A stretch of 64,000 nt of DNA from Tetracentron sinense. Lineage: Eukaryota > Streptophyta > Magnoliopsida > Trochodendrales > Trochodendraceae. The translations under genes and the position numbers were made by a program. How positions within the stretch are numbered: the stretch's first letter is position 1; each line of letters begins with the position of its first letter. Positions 45,577 through 56,127 of the stretch are shown here, one piece after another. The notes beneath the pieces are model-generated. The model made no database searches. It was not told the DNA's origin and saw only the letters and a program-made list of their open reading frames with translations. The stretch lies in the NCBI GenBank assembly GCA_015143295.1, contig CM026559.1, positions 22,830,826-22,894,825 of the forward strand, read 5' to 3'.

Positions 45577-45659
45577 GTTTTTGTATAAGTTTGTATATGA
45601 CTTGTAATTTTCTTCTTGGTTTGTAATGCAAGTAGCGTCTAAATTTCGAGGACGAAATT

Positions 45660-45677
45660 TTTGTAAGGGGGGGAGGA
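45660..45677 (+). other. Gyp3 polypurine tract
   Basis: An A/G run (AAGGGGGGGAGGA at 45665-45677) directly before the 3' LTR, preceded by TTTCGAGGACGAAATTTTTG. Gyp1 has the same arrangement. Confidence 0.9.
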
Positions 45678-48060
45678 TGTAGAGCCCCGGACCTTTTCAC
45701 ATTTAATGCATGACACTTTCGTTGCCATTTTGCCTTTAAAGAGGTATAATTAATAAATAAGGAAGAAATTGGAAATTCCGAAACATTAGAAATGTTCATT
45801 TTCGAAGTACGAACCCAACGCAAGTTGAATCGTCGAAATCGGACGAACGAGTCAAAAGTTATGGCCAAAACAGTCGGGACCAGCAGAGCACCGATCGCTC
45901 GGTCCATGGAGCGATCGATCGGTCCAAAACCGATCGCTCGGAGGCTATCGACTGGTCGAGATTTTTGTATGGGGAAATTTTCCAGAGAGTGAAATTTTAA
46001 CCGATCGCTCGGTTATGAAACCGATCGATCGGTAGGCAACCGATCGATCGGTCATTAACACCGATCGCTTGGTACTCGCGTTTTTGCAGAAAATTTAGTA
46101 AGGGTGTTTTAGTCTTTTGGGCAGTTTACTCTTACCTTAAGAGTCTTGCCCGAGCCTTTAGGGCTTATTTACAATACTTAGAAGATTGAGAGCTAAGGAG
46201 AGGAGAAGAAGACGATCCCTAACCTAGGGTTTGATTTTTGGAGGTGAAATCAAAGGGTTGTGAACCCACACTCACCTCAAGTCCATTTTCTTCAAGATCT
46301 CGGCTCAAGCTCGTGTGGGGCACTCTCCTCAAGCTAGGGCAGCAACTCACGGTCGTTTTGGAAAGGGGGATTTCTTCCTCACTTGATCAAGGTCGGTACT
46401 TCTTACTACCCTCCTAGTTATAGCTTTCCTTTTTCCTTTGTTTCTCCTTGTTTTCCTTCACATATATATGTGTTATGAGATTGGTGGTATGAATGGTGAA
46501 TGGAGATGGATGTTGGCAAATGGATGCCGTGTGGATGATGTGATGAACGAATGGGAAAGGGCATTGTACTAATAATGACATACAAGTGTGATGTGAGCAT
46601 AACCCACCTAGAAAAGCATGATCTAGGTGCAAGTGAATAATGAACACACTCCATGTTTGATGAAATGCCAAGGTGAACAAAATAAATGATAAATTAAGGG
46701 AACCCACGCTTGATTGCTCTTGAAATTGTTAGGGTTCATGATAGTGTGTTTCCTACATTTCTTAAAATGCGTAGATTATTACTCACTTAAATTGCTATAT
46801 GCTATGCTTTGTGAATTACCCCAAATTGCAATATTTAATTCCAAATGCAAGTTATGCACACGATCTCACGAGCACACATGAAATGATGTGATTTACCGAT
46901 GTTTTAAGTATGGGACGTAGAGGTGGGGCATATCCTAAGATATGTCTCACTTCGCTTTCGACAAGGGCAAGACAATCATGCATTGCATAGGGAAAGGTCT
47001 CCCATCCCCTCGTATGACATGCATAGCATCGCATGACACGCATAGCATAGCATGGCATGACATGCATAGCATAGCATCACACATCACGCATGGATGCTAG
47101 TTGCGACGGGCTATGAACGGCAACTAGGCATTCACATTCTGCATGGATGCTAGTTGCGACGGGCTATGAACGGCAACTAGGCATTCACATTCCGCATGGA
47201 TGCTAGTTGCGACGGGCTATGAACGGCAACCAGGCATTCACATTCTGCATGGATGCTAGTGGCGACGGGCTATGAACGGCAACTAGGCATACCTATCTGC
47301 ATATAGGGTGCTAGTTGCGACGGACTATGAACGGCAACTAGGCATGTGAACATGTTTAAATTATGAAAATGCAAGCATGACAAGCATGACACGGTTAACA
47401 AGTTCCCAATCACGCAAGGGGTATTTCAAGTCAAGTCAAGTGCACGATGTTTTCAAGGGTTTTATCAGTCTTTCTGAATGCAAGCATGAATATAAATTGC
47501 TTTACTTCTTTGTATGATCTAAATTGTTCCTGTTCTATATATGCAACTTGCTTCCTACTTTATGTATGCTATCTGTATACTATGACTGTTGGTTAGTATT
47601 TAGTACCCGCTGAGTATTCCATGCTCAGCCGTACTTCTTATGTCGGCAGGTTCTGAGGGAGCTGCTGCTCCATTTGATGTTTGTGCTCCTGGTCCATGGG
47701 TGGAGGAGGAGTACGTCGAGGAGCCTTTTGAGGAACCTCCCGTAGAGGGTTATCAGTAGGTGGTGTTAGATTCTGAGTGGATTAGCTGTGGGTGAGCATG
47801 AGTGATTATATCCATGTATTTTGGCGGGCATGTCCACACTTTCTTTGTTTTGATTTCTTTGTATTAAAACTTGGACCATGTGTATATACTTAGAGGTTTG
47901 TTAGACTTCCGCCGTGTTTTATAGTGATGCTTCCGCTGTTATCCTCTATTGTATATGTTCTGTGGGTTTTGCAGGTTGGTTCGTCAAGCAAGTCCTGTAA
48001 GTCATGTTTAGGTCGTCCAAGATTCACTCTAACTCCTAGGGTGGGTTTTGGGTCGCGACA
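45678..48060 (+). mobile_element. Gyp3 3' LTR
   Basis: 2383 bp. It is 105 bp longer than the 5' LTR because the hairpin minisatellite has five units instead of three (106 bp), with a 1-bp deletion elsewhere. GATC cluster 45890-46077, minisatellite 47092-47343, GCTGAG hairpin 47609-47629. Confidence 0.95.
47092..47343 (+). repeat. Hairpin minisatellite, five units (Gyp3 3' LTR)
   Basis: The same 53-bp unit as at 39631-39781, two units more. The loop GACGGGCTATGAACG is unchanged in four units and GACGGACTATGAACG in the last. Confidence 0.9.
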
Positions 48061-48357
48061 GTTTAGGCTTCACCAGATTAAGAAGCCTGTGCAATCGTGG
48101 ACTGTAGTGGAAACCTCCAAGCTGGTGTTGCTTGAGGCAGGGAGTAGGCTGGGTTTACCGAACCTCGAATACAAATCTGTGTTTGCATCCCTTAACTCTT
48201 TCTCCTTCTTCTTGTGCATTTTATTACTTTATTTATTTTGTGCTCAGCTGCATTCCTTTTAGTTTTTAATTTCCACATTTAAAAGGAATAATTTTTTTTA
48301 AATCTGCCATTGACCTTATTCACCCCCCCCCTCTAGGGTCCATATCTGGGCAACAAG

Positions 48358-48369
48358 TGGTATCAGAGC
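48358..48369 (+). other. Cop6 primer-binding site
   Basis: TGGTATCAGAGC, two bases after the LTR end CAACA at 48355. Confidence 0.9.
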
Positions 48370-48416
48370 CTGTAACTCTTAGTTGATCAAAAAAATCTTA
48401 GAGTTTAAAGATCTTA

Positions 48417-49431
48417 ATGGCAAACAATAGTTTTTCAGTTGGCCTAGGAGAAGAATAATCCACAACTAGACCACCCCTATTTAATGGAGAGCACTATAAT
48501 TACTGGAAGACCAGAATGATGTATTACCTTCAATCCTTAGACTATCAATGCTGCAAGGTAAGAATGGGATGAAAATGATATTTAACAAATCCAGATCAAT
48601 GCTAAGGCTATTAGCAACCTTTACTACGCCCTTAGTCCCCAAAAGTTTAATAGAGTCTCTGGCTGTGATACTGCCAAAGAAATTTGGGATAAATTACAAG
48701 TTACATATGAGGGAACTAACCAAGTTAAAGATGAGAAAATCAATATGTTAGTTCACAAATATGAACTGTTGAAAATAGAAAAGGATGAAACCATTGTTGA
48801 AATGTTTATCCGTTTTACTAACATTACTAACGGTTTAAAATCTTTTGGTAAAACATATACAAATGCAGAAATAGTAAGGAAGATACTGAGATCTCTGCCA
48901 AAGGATTGGTCTCCAAAGGTTACTGCTATTCAAGAAGCCAAAGTCCTCTCTAAGCTAACAATGGATGAGATGTTGGGTTCACTGATGACTCATGAAGTCA
49001 TTATGAAGTAGCATCAATCAGTTGAACCAAGACCAAAAAGAGGAATGGCATTGAAAACCTCTCAACCTATTGAGAGTGAAGAAGAAGAGGAAGACTTCTC
49101 ACTGATGGCCAGGAAGTTAAAAAATTTTCTAAAACACAAGAACTTCAAGAAGAGGCCATTCAAGAAGGAATTCTCCAAAGAGATAGCTAAGGGAGAATCA
49201 AGCAAAAAGGATCCGATCACCTGTTTCGAATGCAAGAAGCCAGGCCATATTAGATCAGAGTGTCCTCAACTTGCTAAGAGCAAGAAATATAAGAAGAGAG
49301 CCATGAAAGCTACTTGGGATGATTCAGAAGACAGCAACTCTGAAGCATCAAGTGATGAAGAGACAGCCAACCTATGCCTCATGGCACTTGAAAATGATGA
49401 GATGATTTCAGTACCAAAGAAAGTTACTTGA
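48417..49431 (+). pseudogene. Cop6 gag
   Basis: Starts at ATG 48417 (MANNSFSVGLGEE, then a stop at 48456). RPPLFNGEHYNYWKTRMMYY is a typical Sirevirus Gag opening. The mid part (48745-49011) has NGLKSFGKTYTNAEIVRKIL and ILRSLPKDWSPKVTAIQEAK. A stop at 49009 is followed in the same frame by a Lys-rich region and the zinc knuckle CFECKKPGHIRSEC (49222-49263), then an acidic segment. There is at least one frameshift between 48460 and 48745, and a TGA at 49429-49431. Confidence 0.88.
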
Positions 49432-49469
49432 ACTTATCTTGTAGGTATGCTTCAAGTCAAATTCCTCCA

Positions 49470-50700
49470 AAACAGTATGATTTTTGGATAATGGCTGCTC
49501 GAGGCACATGAGTGAGAACAAAGATCTATTCATTTCTATCTCTCCCAAGGATGGAGGGCATGTGACATTCAGGGACAACGCAAAGGGGAAGATCATTGGC
49601 ATCAAAAATGTTGGTAAGAATTCTTCTACTCTAATTGAAAATGTTTTATTAGTTCAAGGACTTAAACATAATCTAATTAGTATAAGCTAACTTTGTGATA
49701 AAGGTTTAAATGTATGTTTTAAATCAAATATTTGCATGATTAAAGATAAGGATAATGTTAATACCTTGTTTATTGCACATAGAAATCAAAAAGTTTATAC
49801 TCTTGAATTTGATGATTTAACTGCTCAGAACATGATGTGTTTATCTGCTGTTAGTGAAGCTAGCTGGCTGTGGCATAGACGATTAGGTCATGCTAGTATG
49901 GAATTACTTTCTAAACTATCTAAAAATGACTTATTAAAAGGTCTCCCAAAGACCACTTTTATAAAAGATAAAATATGTGATGCATGCCAACTTGGAAAAC
50001 AAATAAAATCCTCATTCAAGAATAAGAAATTTATCTCAACTTCTAAGCCCTTTGAACTTCTTCATATGGACTTATTTGAACCCAATGAAGTAGTTAGCCT
50101 AAGTGGTATACCTTTGTGATTGTTGATGATTTTTCTAAATATACTTGGATATTGTTTTTATCACACAAAAGTGAAGCACCTAATTTATTTAAAAAATTCA
50201 GAAATAGAGTACAAAATAAAAAAAGATATACTATCAATAACATAAGAAGTGATAGAGGTGGTGAATTCAAAAATAAAGAGCTTGAACTTTATTGTGAAGA
50301 AAATGGTTTTAACCATAACTTCTCAGCTCTAAGAAATCCACAACAAAATGGTGTTGTTGAAAGGAAGAATAGATCCCATCAAGAGATGGCTAGAACAATG
50401 CTAAATTAGCATAAACTTCCTAATTATTTTTGGGCTGAAGCTATCAATACCTCTTGTTATGTTATTAATAGGGTAATAATTAGGAACAAATTAATAAAAA
50501 CCCCTTATGAACTATGGAAAAGAAGATTCCCTAATATTGGTTACTTTAAAGTGTTTGAATGTAAATGTTTTATTCTAAATGACAAACACCATTTAAAGAA
50601 ATTTGATCCTAAAGCTAATGAAAGAATCTTCCTAGGTTATTCTAATAATAGCAAAACTTATAGAGTTTATAGTAAAAAAATCTTTAAATGTTGAAGAATC
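49470..50700 (+). pseudogene. Cop6 protease and integrase
   Basis: The protease site reads LDNGCSRHMSENKD with Asp at 49487; Asn stands in the middle of the active triad, so activity is doubtful. The GAG-pre-integrase part has SWLWHRRLGHASMELLSKLS and CDACQLGKQIKSSF, the zinc-binding His and Cys pairs. The integrase core shows LLHMDLFEPN, then IRSDRGGEFKNKELELYCEE and NPQQNGVVERKNR, matching the D-D-E positions. Stops at 49688 and 50407 and a frameshift near 50116 break it. After 50409 readable integrase C-terminal sequence continues to about 50700 with further shifts. Confidence 0.88.
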
Positions 50701-52570
50701 AATACATGTAGTCTTTGATGAAGCTAATCCATTTGAAAAGACTAAACCAATTGAAGATGATGAAGATACTAATGTTGAGAAAATTTCTAGAAGAATATCT
50801 AATGTTGAATTAACTAATCAAGAAAAAGAGCAACAAGAATCAAATGAAACTTATCATGAAAATCTTGTTGAAAATGAAGATGAATAAGAAATTGATATTG
50901 AAGAATCAATCAAATTACCTAAAGCTTGGCGATTAAATAAAGATCATCCTAAAGACCTAATTCTTGGTGACATAGAAAAGGGAGTTAGAACAAGAAGAAA
51001 CATATGTAATAATCGAGCTTTCCTTTCTCAAATTGAACCAAAAAATGCCCTTGAAGCCATTAAAGATGAATCTTGAGGTATTGCAATGCAAGAAGAACTT
51101 AATTAATTTGAAAGAAACCAAGTATGAGATTTAGTACCTAGAACAAAAGATAAATTTGTTATTAGTACTAAATGGGTGTTTATAAATAAAAAGGATGAAT
51201 CCGGAAACAGAATTAAAACCAAAGCTAGGTTGGTAGCTCAAGGTTACAACCAAGAAGAGGGGATAGATTATGATGAAACCTTTATCCCGATTACTAGACT
51301 TGAAGCCATTAGAATGCTACTTGAATTTGCAAATCATAAAGACTTTAAGCTATTCCAAATGGATGTGAAAAGTGTATTTCTAAATTGATTTATTTATGAA
51401 GAAGACTATGTAGAGCAACCTCCTTGCTCTGAAAACCATAATCTACCTAATCATGTGTTTAAATTGACAAAAGCTTTGTATGGACTAAAACGGGCTCCTA
51501 AAGCTTGGTATAAAAGATTAAGTAACTTTTTGATTGATAATGAATTTATAAGAAGAAAACTTGATACAACTTTGTTTATGAAAACAAAATCACATGATAT
51601 GCTATTAGTTCAAATATATATTGATGATATTGTGTTTGGTTCCACCAATGAATGTTTGTGTAATGAGTTTGCTAATATTATACAAAAAGAATTTGAAATG
51701 AGCATGATGAGAGAATTGACATTCTTTCTTGGACTTCAAATAAAGCAAACTAAGCAATGAACCTTCATAAATCAAAGCAAATATAGTAAAGAACTTCTTA
51801 AGAAATTTGGCATGGAAAAATCTAAAATAATGAATACACCTATGAATCCATCAATCAAACTAGATAAAGATGAAAATGATGAAAGTGTTGATGAAAAGAA
51901 GTATAGAGGCATGATTGGAAGTCTGCTGTACCTAACTGTTAACAGACCTGACAGAATGTTTAGTGTATGCTTATGTGCTAGATTTCAATCTTGTCCAAAA
52001 GAATCTCCCCTAACTGCTGTTAAAAGAATCTTTAGATACTTGTTAGGTTTAACAGATCTAGGACTTTGGTATCCAAAGAATACATCTTTAGAATTAATAA
52101 GTTACTCAGATGCTGACTTTGCCGGATGTAAAATTGATAGAAAAAGTACTAGTGACACTTGTCATTTCTTAGGGTGTTCCCTTGTTTCATGGTTTAGTAA
52201 GAAACAGAATTATGTACCTTTGTCCATAGCCAAGACTGAATACATAGCTGCTGGAAGCTGTTATGCTCAAAATCTCTACATGAAACAACTTTTGGAAGAT
52301 TATAAATTATTTTATTCTAACATTCCAATTAAATGTAACAATACTAGTGTCATTTGTATGACTAAAAATCCTATTCAATGCTCAAAAACTAAACATATAA
52401 AAACCAGATATCATTTCATTAGAGATCATGTACAGAATGAGGATATTATGTTGGAGTTTATAGATACAAACAACCAACTTAATGATATATTCACAAAACC
52501 TCTTCAACATAAAAGGTTTAGTACCTTGAGAAGAGAATTAGGCTTAAGTAAGCTATCTGAAATTTTATAA
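50701..52570 (+). pseudogene. Cop6 reverse transcriptase and RNase H
   Basis: A polar, Glu/Asn-rich linker (50701-50960) precedes RT. Blocks: KARLVAQGYNQEEGIDYDET, FANHKDFKLFQMDVKSVFLN, then after a TGA at 51386 KLTKALYGLKRAPKAWYKRL and the catalytic YIDDIVFGS (YIDD at 51617-51628). Another TGA lies at 51758. From 51812 the frame is open to 52570: MIGSLLYLTVNRPDRMFSVC, ISYSDADFAGCKIDRKSTSD and WFSKKQNYVPLSIAKTEYIA form RNase H, ending at TAA 52568. From 51176 to 52570 one frame is kept with two stops. Confidence 0.9.
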
Positions 52571-52899
52571 TCTTAAAATGTTCAAAATCTAATCTTAAAA
52601 CTTAAAAGTGAAAACTTAATAATCTGCAAAATTTAATAAAAATTGCCAAAATATACTTTTATTTGATAAAAAATGATTTATGTTGATTTGCAATGATTAA
52701 TTGATGTTTTTAATTTAGTGTGTACTGATCATTGTGCAGAAAATTGGTTTTTGAAGAAATCTGCAAATTTTCAGATTTTTTCTTCTATCCAGTCGATCAC
52801 CCTAGTGATCTAATCGACTAGATGATGGATCCAGCCGATCAGACATAGCATATAATCAATTGGATTGTGTTAAAATGAATGTTATGGATGAATTGTTGA
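52571..52899 (+). other. Cop6 spacer after pol, with one inverted cassette
   Basis: AT-rich noncoding sequence. At 52785-52868 it contains CTATCCAGTCGATCA, CGACTAGAT, ATCCAGCCGATCAG and AATTGGATTG, a weathered copy of the cassettes in the Cop6 LTR. It is broken at 52899 by the Gyp4 solo LTR and resumes at 55832. Confidence 0.7.
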
Positions 52900-53514
52900 T
52901 GTAGAACCCCAAATCTCACTTTCATAGCCTGTGAATAGTGCTTTACACTAGGCTTGTTCGAGCCAAGGTCTTCTATGTGACCTTGGTAATTAATTTATGA
53001 AATGAGGGTTTTATTATGACCCTAAGTGTTGAGTAGGTGAGTGTTTTAAAGTGTGGATGGTATTTTTATAGGTGTTTAGGGATGAAGGAACTAGAGTATC
53101 AAATACTCTAAGTATCAAAGAAGAGGGATTTCTTCACATACCCTCAACTTGTGGAAGCTCTAGTTTGGACACCGCTCATCGGAATCGAGTGATTTGTGAG
53201 CCATTAAAAAGATGTTAAAACCCTCTTCGAGATTCATGTTTATCACTTTTTCAGATTTCCAGTCAAAGTAAGGTTAAACATGGAAATTTCGGGAACTGGT
53301 CTGCTGAGAATTCCTGCAACAGTTTGGACCAGTCCACTTGTGAAATTATTTTGACCCCTTAAAACTCAAAATTGAGATTTTTTTAAAACATAAACATTGT
53401 TCCCCTTTTAATGTAGAATCCAACGCAAGTTGAATTGTCAAAATTCAATCAACGAGTCAAAAGTTATGGCTGAAATACCGAGGCAGACAAAACAGGGAAG
53501 CATGAGTGAGAGAC

Positions 53515-53648
53515 CACTGATCGACCCCTCCACTACCGGTCGACCGGTCAGACCATGGGTCGACAGCTCCAGCAATATTTTGTATGGGGGTTTATTCTAG
53601 AATCCCCCAAACACAACCGGTTGACCGGTCACACCTCCGGTCGACCCC
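53515..53648 (+). repeat. Palindromic CCGGTCGACCGG cluster in Gyp4 LTR
   Basis: Sites such as ACCGGTCGACCGGTC, GGTCGACAGC and ACCGGTTGACCGGTCA in the U3 part, before TTTAAGCACC near 53708. The word centres on GTCGAC instead of GATCGATC, at the same place as in the other LTRs. Confidence 0.75.
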
Positions 53649-54888
53649 TCCATGCTTGGGAGATCTTTTTGAGGGGTTTGAGGGGTCTTTTACCAACCCC
53701 TTAGCCTATTTAAGCACCCATTTTTGTGGGTAAGGGTTTACACAACCCTTAAAGAAGGTTTTGAGAGAAAATAGAGAGAATTTAGGGTTTGTGAAGGGGG
53801 TTTTGCTAAAGGTGGTTGTCAAACCTAAAATGAAGCTTGTTTCGCTTCTAGAAGTGCGATCTTCACTTCCTCAGTGCATTCTCAAGAGAATTAGATCAAG
53901 GGATTGATCTAGGAAAGGTATAACATTCTACTAACTACCTTGTTATGATTCATTCATGCTTGGTGCTGATTAAAGCATAGTTTTTGGTAGAAATTGAGGC
54001 TTATAGCCTTGTTAGTAAGCCTTGTTGCAGGATATTTGAGGAAACCAAGGCTTGTAGCCTTATATGTATATAAAAAGAAAGCTAAAAGAGAGGGGTTTTG
54101 ATAAGAGAGTGTGAATACGCTCTCCTACTTGGATTGTTAAACCTTCCTTATACTTAGTAAGATTAAAGGCTTGGGTTTTGATGCAAAGAGTGTACATACA
54201 CTCTACTAACTATCTTATATGATTCATTGCTACCTTGTAGGCTTAGATGCATGATTTTGGGTTGTATGTATATATTATTAGGTATATACTATTGACATGA
54301 ATGAAATGAAATAATAGGTATTGATGTATGTTTTTGAGAAAATTAAGGCATATAGCCTTACATGCATATACTATTGAAGAAATGAAGTGAATTTGGGAAT
54401 TTTACTATACATGATGATTTCCTTGCTTAACCTATTGATCACAAATGATGTATATCAGCACCATGATTTTATGATAGATTTTGTGTTAAGTATAAGTATC
54501 AAAAGGGTGGTTTAAACTAAAAGCAAGCTTATAATTATGATTTGACAAAATGGGCTAAGTAACCCATGTATATGCTATGATAACTAAATGAGTGAAATTT
54601 CATGATCTATTACAATGTTTTCAATACTCTCTACTATGATGCTCATAAGTACTCTATGCATATGACTAAATGTTTAAAAGCTTTCCATGATCTCTATGAT
54701 GCTCACATGCACTCGATGATGCTCACAAGCACTCTATGCACATGTATGACGTGTATAACCGAGATTTCTCATAAGAATAAGAAAGTAAAAGCTCATAAGA
54801 CTCACAAGAAAGGTTAATAAGAAAGAGAAAATAAAAGCTCATAAGACTCACAAGAAAATGTTCAAAAGTTTACAAGAATATGAGAGGA

Positions 54889-55122
54889 TACTGGTATACT
54901 ATAACCAGGTATGGATACTAGTATCTGTCTCCAAGTAAAATAAAGAATATGAAAGGATCTAGTGTACTATCACCAGGTACGGGCACTAGTATCTATTTCC
55001 AAGAATTAAGGAATGATGTTTTAGTGTACTATGACCAAGTACGGGCACTATCATCTGTTCCATAAAAGCAAGAGAGGATGTTAGTATACTATGACCAGGC
55101 ACGGGTACTAGCATCTGTCTCC
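54889..55122 (+). repeat. Hairpin array, four units (Gyp4 LTR)
   Basis: Loops close to TACTATGACCAGGTACGGG. Arms: GATACTGGTA/TACTAGTATC, GATCTAGTG/CACTAGTATC (one bulge), GATGTTTTAGTG/CACTATCATC (imperfect), GATGTTAGTA/TACTAGCATC. Units one and four pair over 10 bases with a G.U each; the other two are partly eroded. Confidence 0.8.
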
Positions 55123-55436
55123 AAATAAGTATAAGATAAGTGAAAAGTATGATCTCATAAGAACTCACAAGATGCTAATAAGCTCACAAGACTCTCATAA
55201 GCAACGCATAAGAAACTCATAAGACTCATAAGGAACTTTCAAGAACTCACAAGATATTTGAAATGTGTTTTGGTGAATGTACGAACTCAATTATGATTTA
55301 AGGGATGCTTTTCGAAACTATGCAATTGTTATATTGTCTTAAACTTCCGCACTCTGATTATGCATATGTTCTGTTGAACTGTACTCTGTATGACATGTTA
55401 ATATTTTATAACATTGTCAGTTAGTAGTTTGTATAC

Positions 55437-55457
55437 GTTGAGTATTCAATGCTCAGC
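55437..55457 (+). other. GTTGAG/CTCAGC hairpin, Gyp4 LTR
   Basis: Counterpart of the GCTGAG hairpin. C to T in the left arm turns a G-C pair into a G.U pair in RNA, so the stem is kept. The loop differs by one base. Confidence 0.7.
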
Positions 55458-55836
55458 CGAATTGTTATTTCGGTAGGTTCCAGGTTGGATGATCATGCTT
55501 CGAAACCGAGGGTCGAGCAAGAGCTTGCTTGGGATCATCATATTGATGATAGGTGCCTGGACATGTGGCCTTATGTTTGAGAGAGAGCAACATGTATTTG
55601 GGGTTTCCTTTTGGGGGTTTTTGCATCGGACTTGAGTTGGTAACTCAAGGAATGGATTTTGTATAAAAGGTTTAGTTTCTCATTTAGTCCTAGTGGACTC
55701 TTGTACATGGAACTTTATTATATAGAAGAAATTTTCAGGTTCACTATTTACTATGCCTTATGTGTCATACAGGATGGTATGTCATGAGCTAATGTATCCC
55801 TAACTCTTAGAGGGTATTTTGGGTCGCGACAGTTGT

Positions 55837-56127
55837 AAACTCGCGTATTTCTTCTATCCAACCGATCACATGACTGTCCTAATTGATTAGATGGACAATC
55901 CAGCCGATTAGACCATTCATGTAATCGACTGGATAGTGAAAATTTTTTAAAAATATTTTCTTTAAAACCCGAAATCCCCAAATTCTTATTCACTTTAAAC
56001 TTTTCATATTCACTGTTCCCTTCCATCTCTTCCCTTCAAAAAGTAATTTCTCTTCATTTCTCATCTCCAAACCCTAGAATCTCATCAAACCCATATGTAA
56101 TTCACTCCATTTCACTCTCTATACAAG
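55837..56127 (+). other. Cop6 spacer before the env-like ORF, second cassette
   Basis: Noncoding. 55854-55936 is another cassette: CTATCCAACCGATCAC at its left end, ATCCAGCCGATTAG inside, and the inverted TAATCGACTGGATAG at its right end. A pyrimidine-rich stretch follows up to the ORF. Confidence 0.7.

Larger units (their letters stand above)
38219..48060 (+). mobile_element. Gyp3: full-length Tekay/Del-like gypsy element
   Basis: 9842 bp with perfect duplication GTTTA (38214-38218 and 48061-48065), inserted in the Cop6 5' LTR. The order is 5' LTR, PBS, gag, protease, RT, RNase H, integrase, chromodomain-type tail, polypurine tract, 3' LTR, which is the gypsy order. The LTRs differ at about 1% of aligned bases by hand count, so the insertion is recent on the scale of this window. 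Coding damage is limited to three 1-bp indels and one nonsense change near the end of pol. Confidence 0.95.
36746..48355 (+). mobile_element. Cop6 5' LTR (interrupted by Gyp3)
   Basis: LTR sequence occupies 36746-38218 and 48066-48355. Without Gyp3 and its duplication it is about 1.76 kb. It starts TGTTAGCCTCAAGG and ends TCTGGGCAACA. Three inverted cassettes lie at 37288-37771, a TATA box at 37866-37873, and the C-rich motif at 48321-48335. Confidence 0.9.
52900..55831 (+). mobile_element. Gyp4 solo LTR inside Cop6
   Basis: 2932 bp from TGTAGAACCCCAAATC to GGGTCGCGACA. The flanking 5-mers are GTTGA (52895-52899) and GTTGT (55832-55836), a duplication with one change. It has the same module order as the other gypsy LTRs: palindrome cluster 53515-53648, hairpin array 54889-55122, GCTGAG-type hairpin 55437-55457. 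No internal region is present, so it is a solo LTR. Confidence 0.88.

Noticed and set aside
46414..46707. 97-codon minus-strand frame present in both Gyp3 LTRs (also 38959-39249)
   Set aside because: Duplicated with the LTR. A 1-bp deletion between copies shifts the frame, so no protein is kept.
47924..48262. 112-codon frame running out of the Gyp3 3' LTR into the Cop6 LTR
   Set aside because: It shares its first part with a frame at 40360-40629 in the 5' LTR and crosses an insertion boundary, so it is chance.
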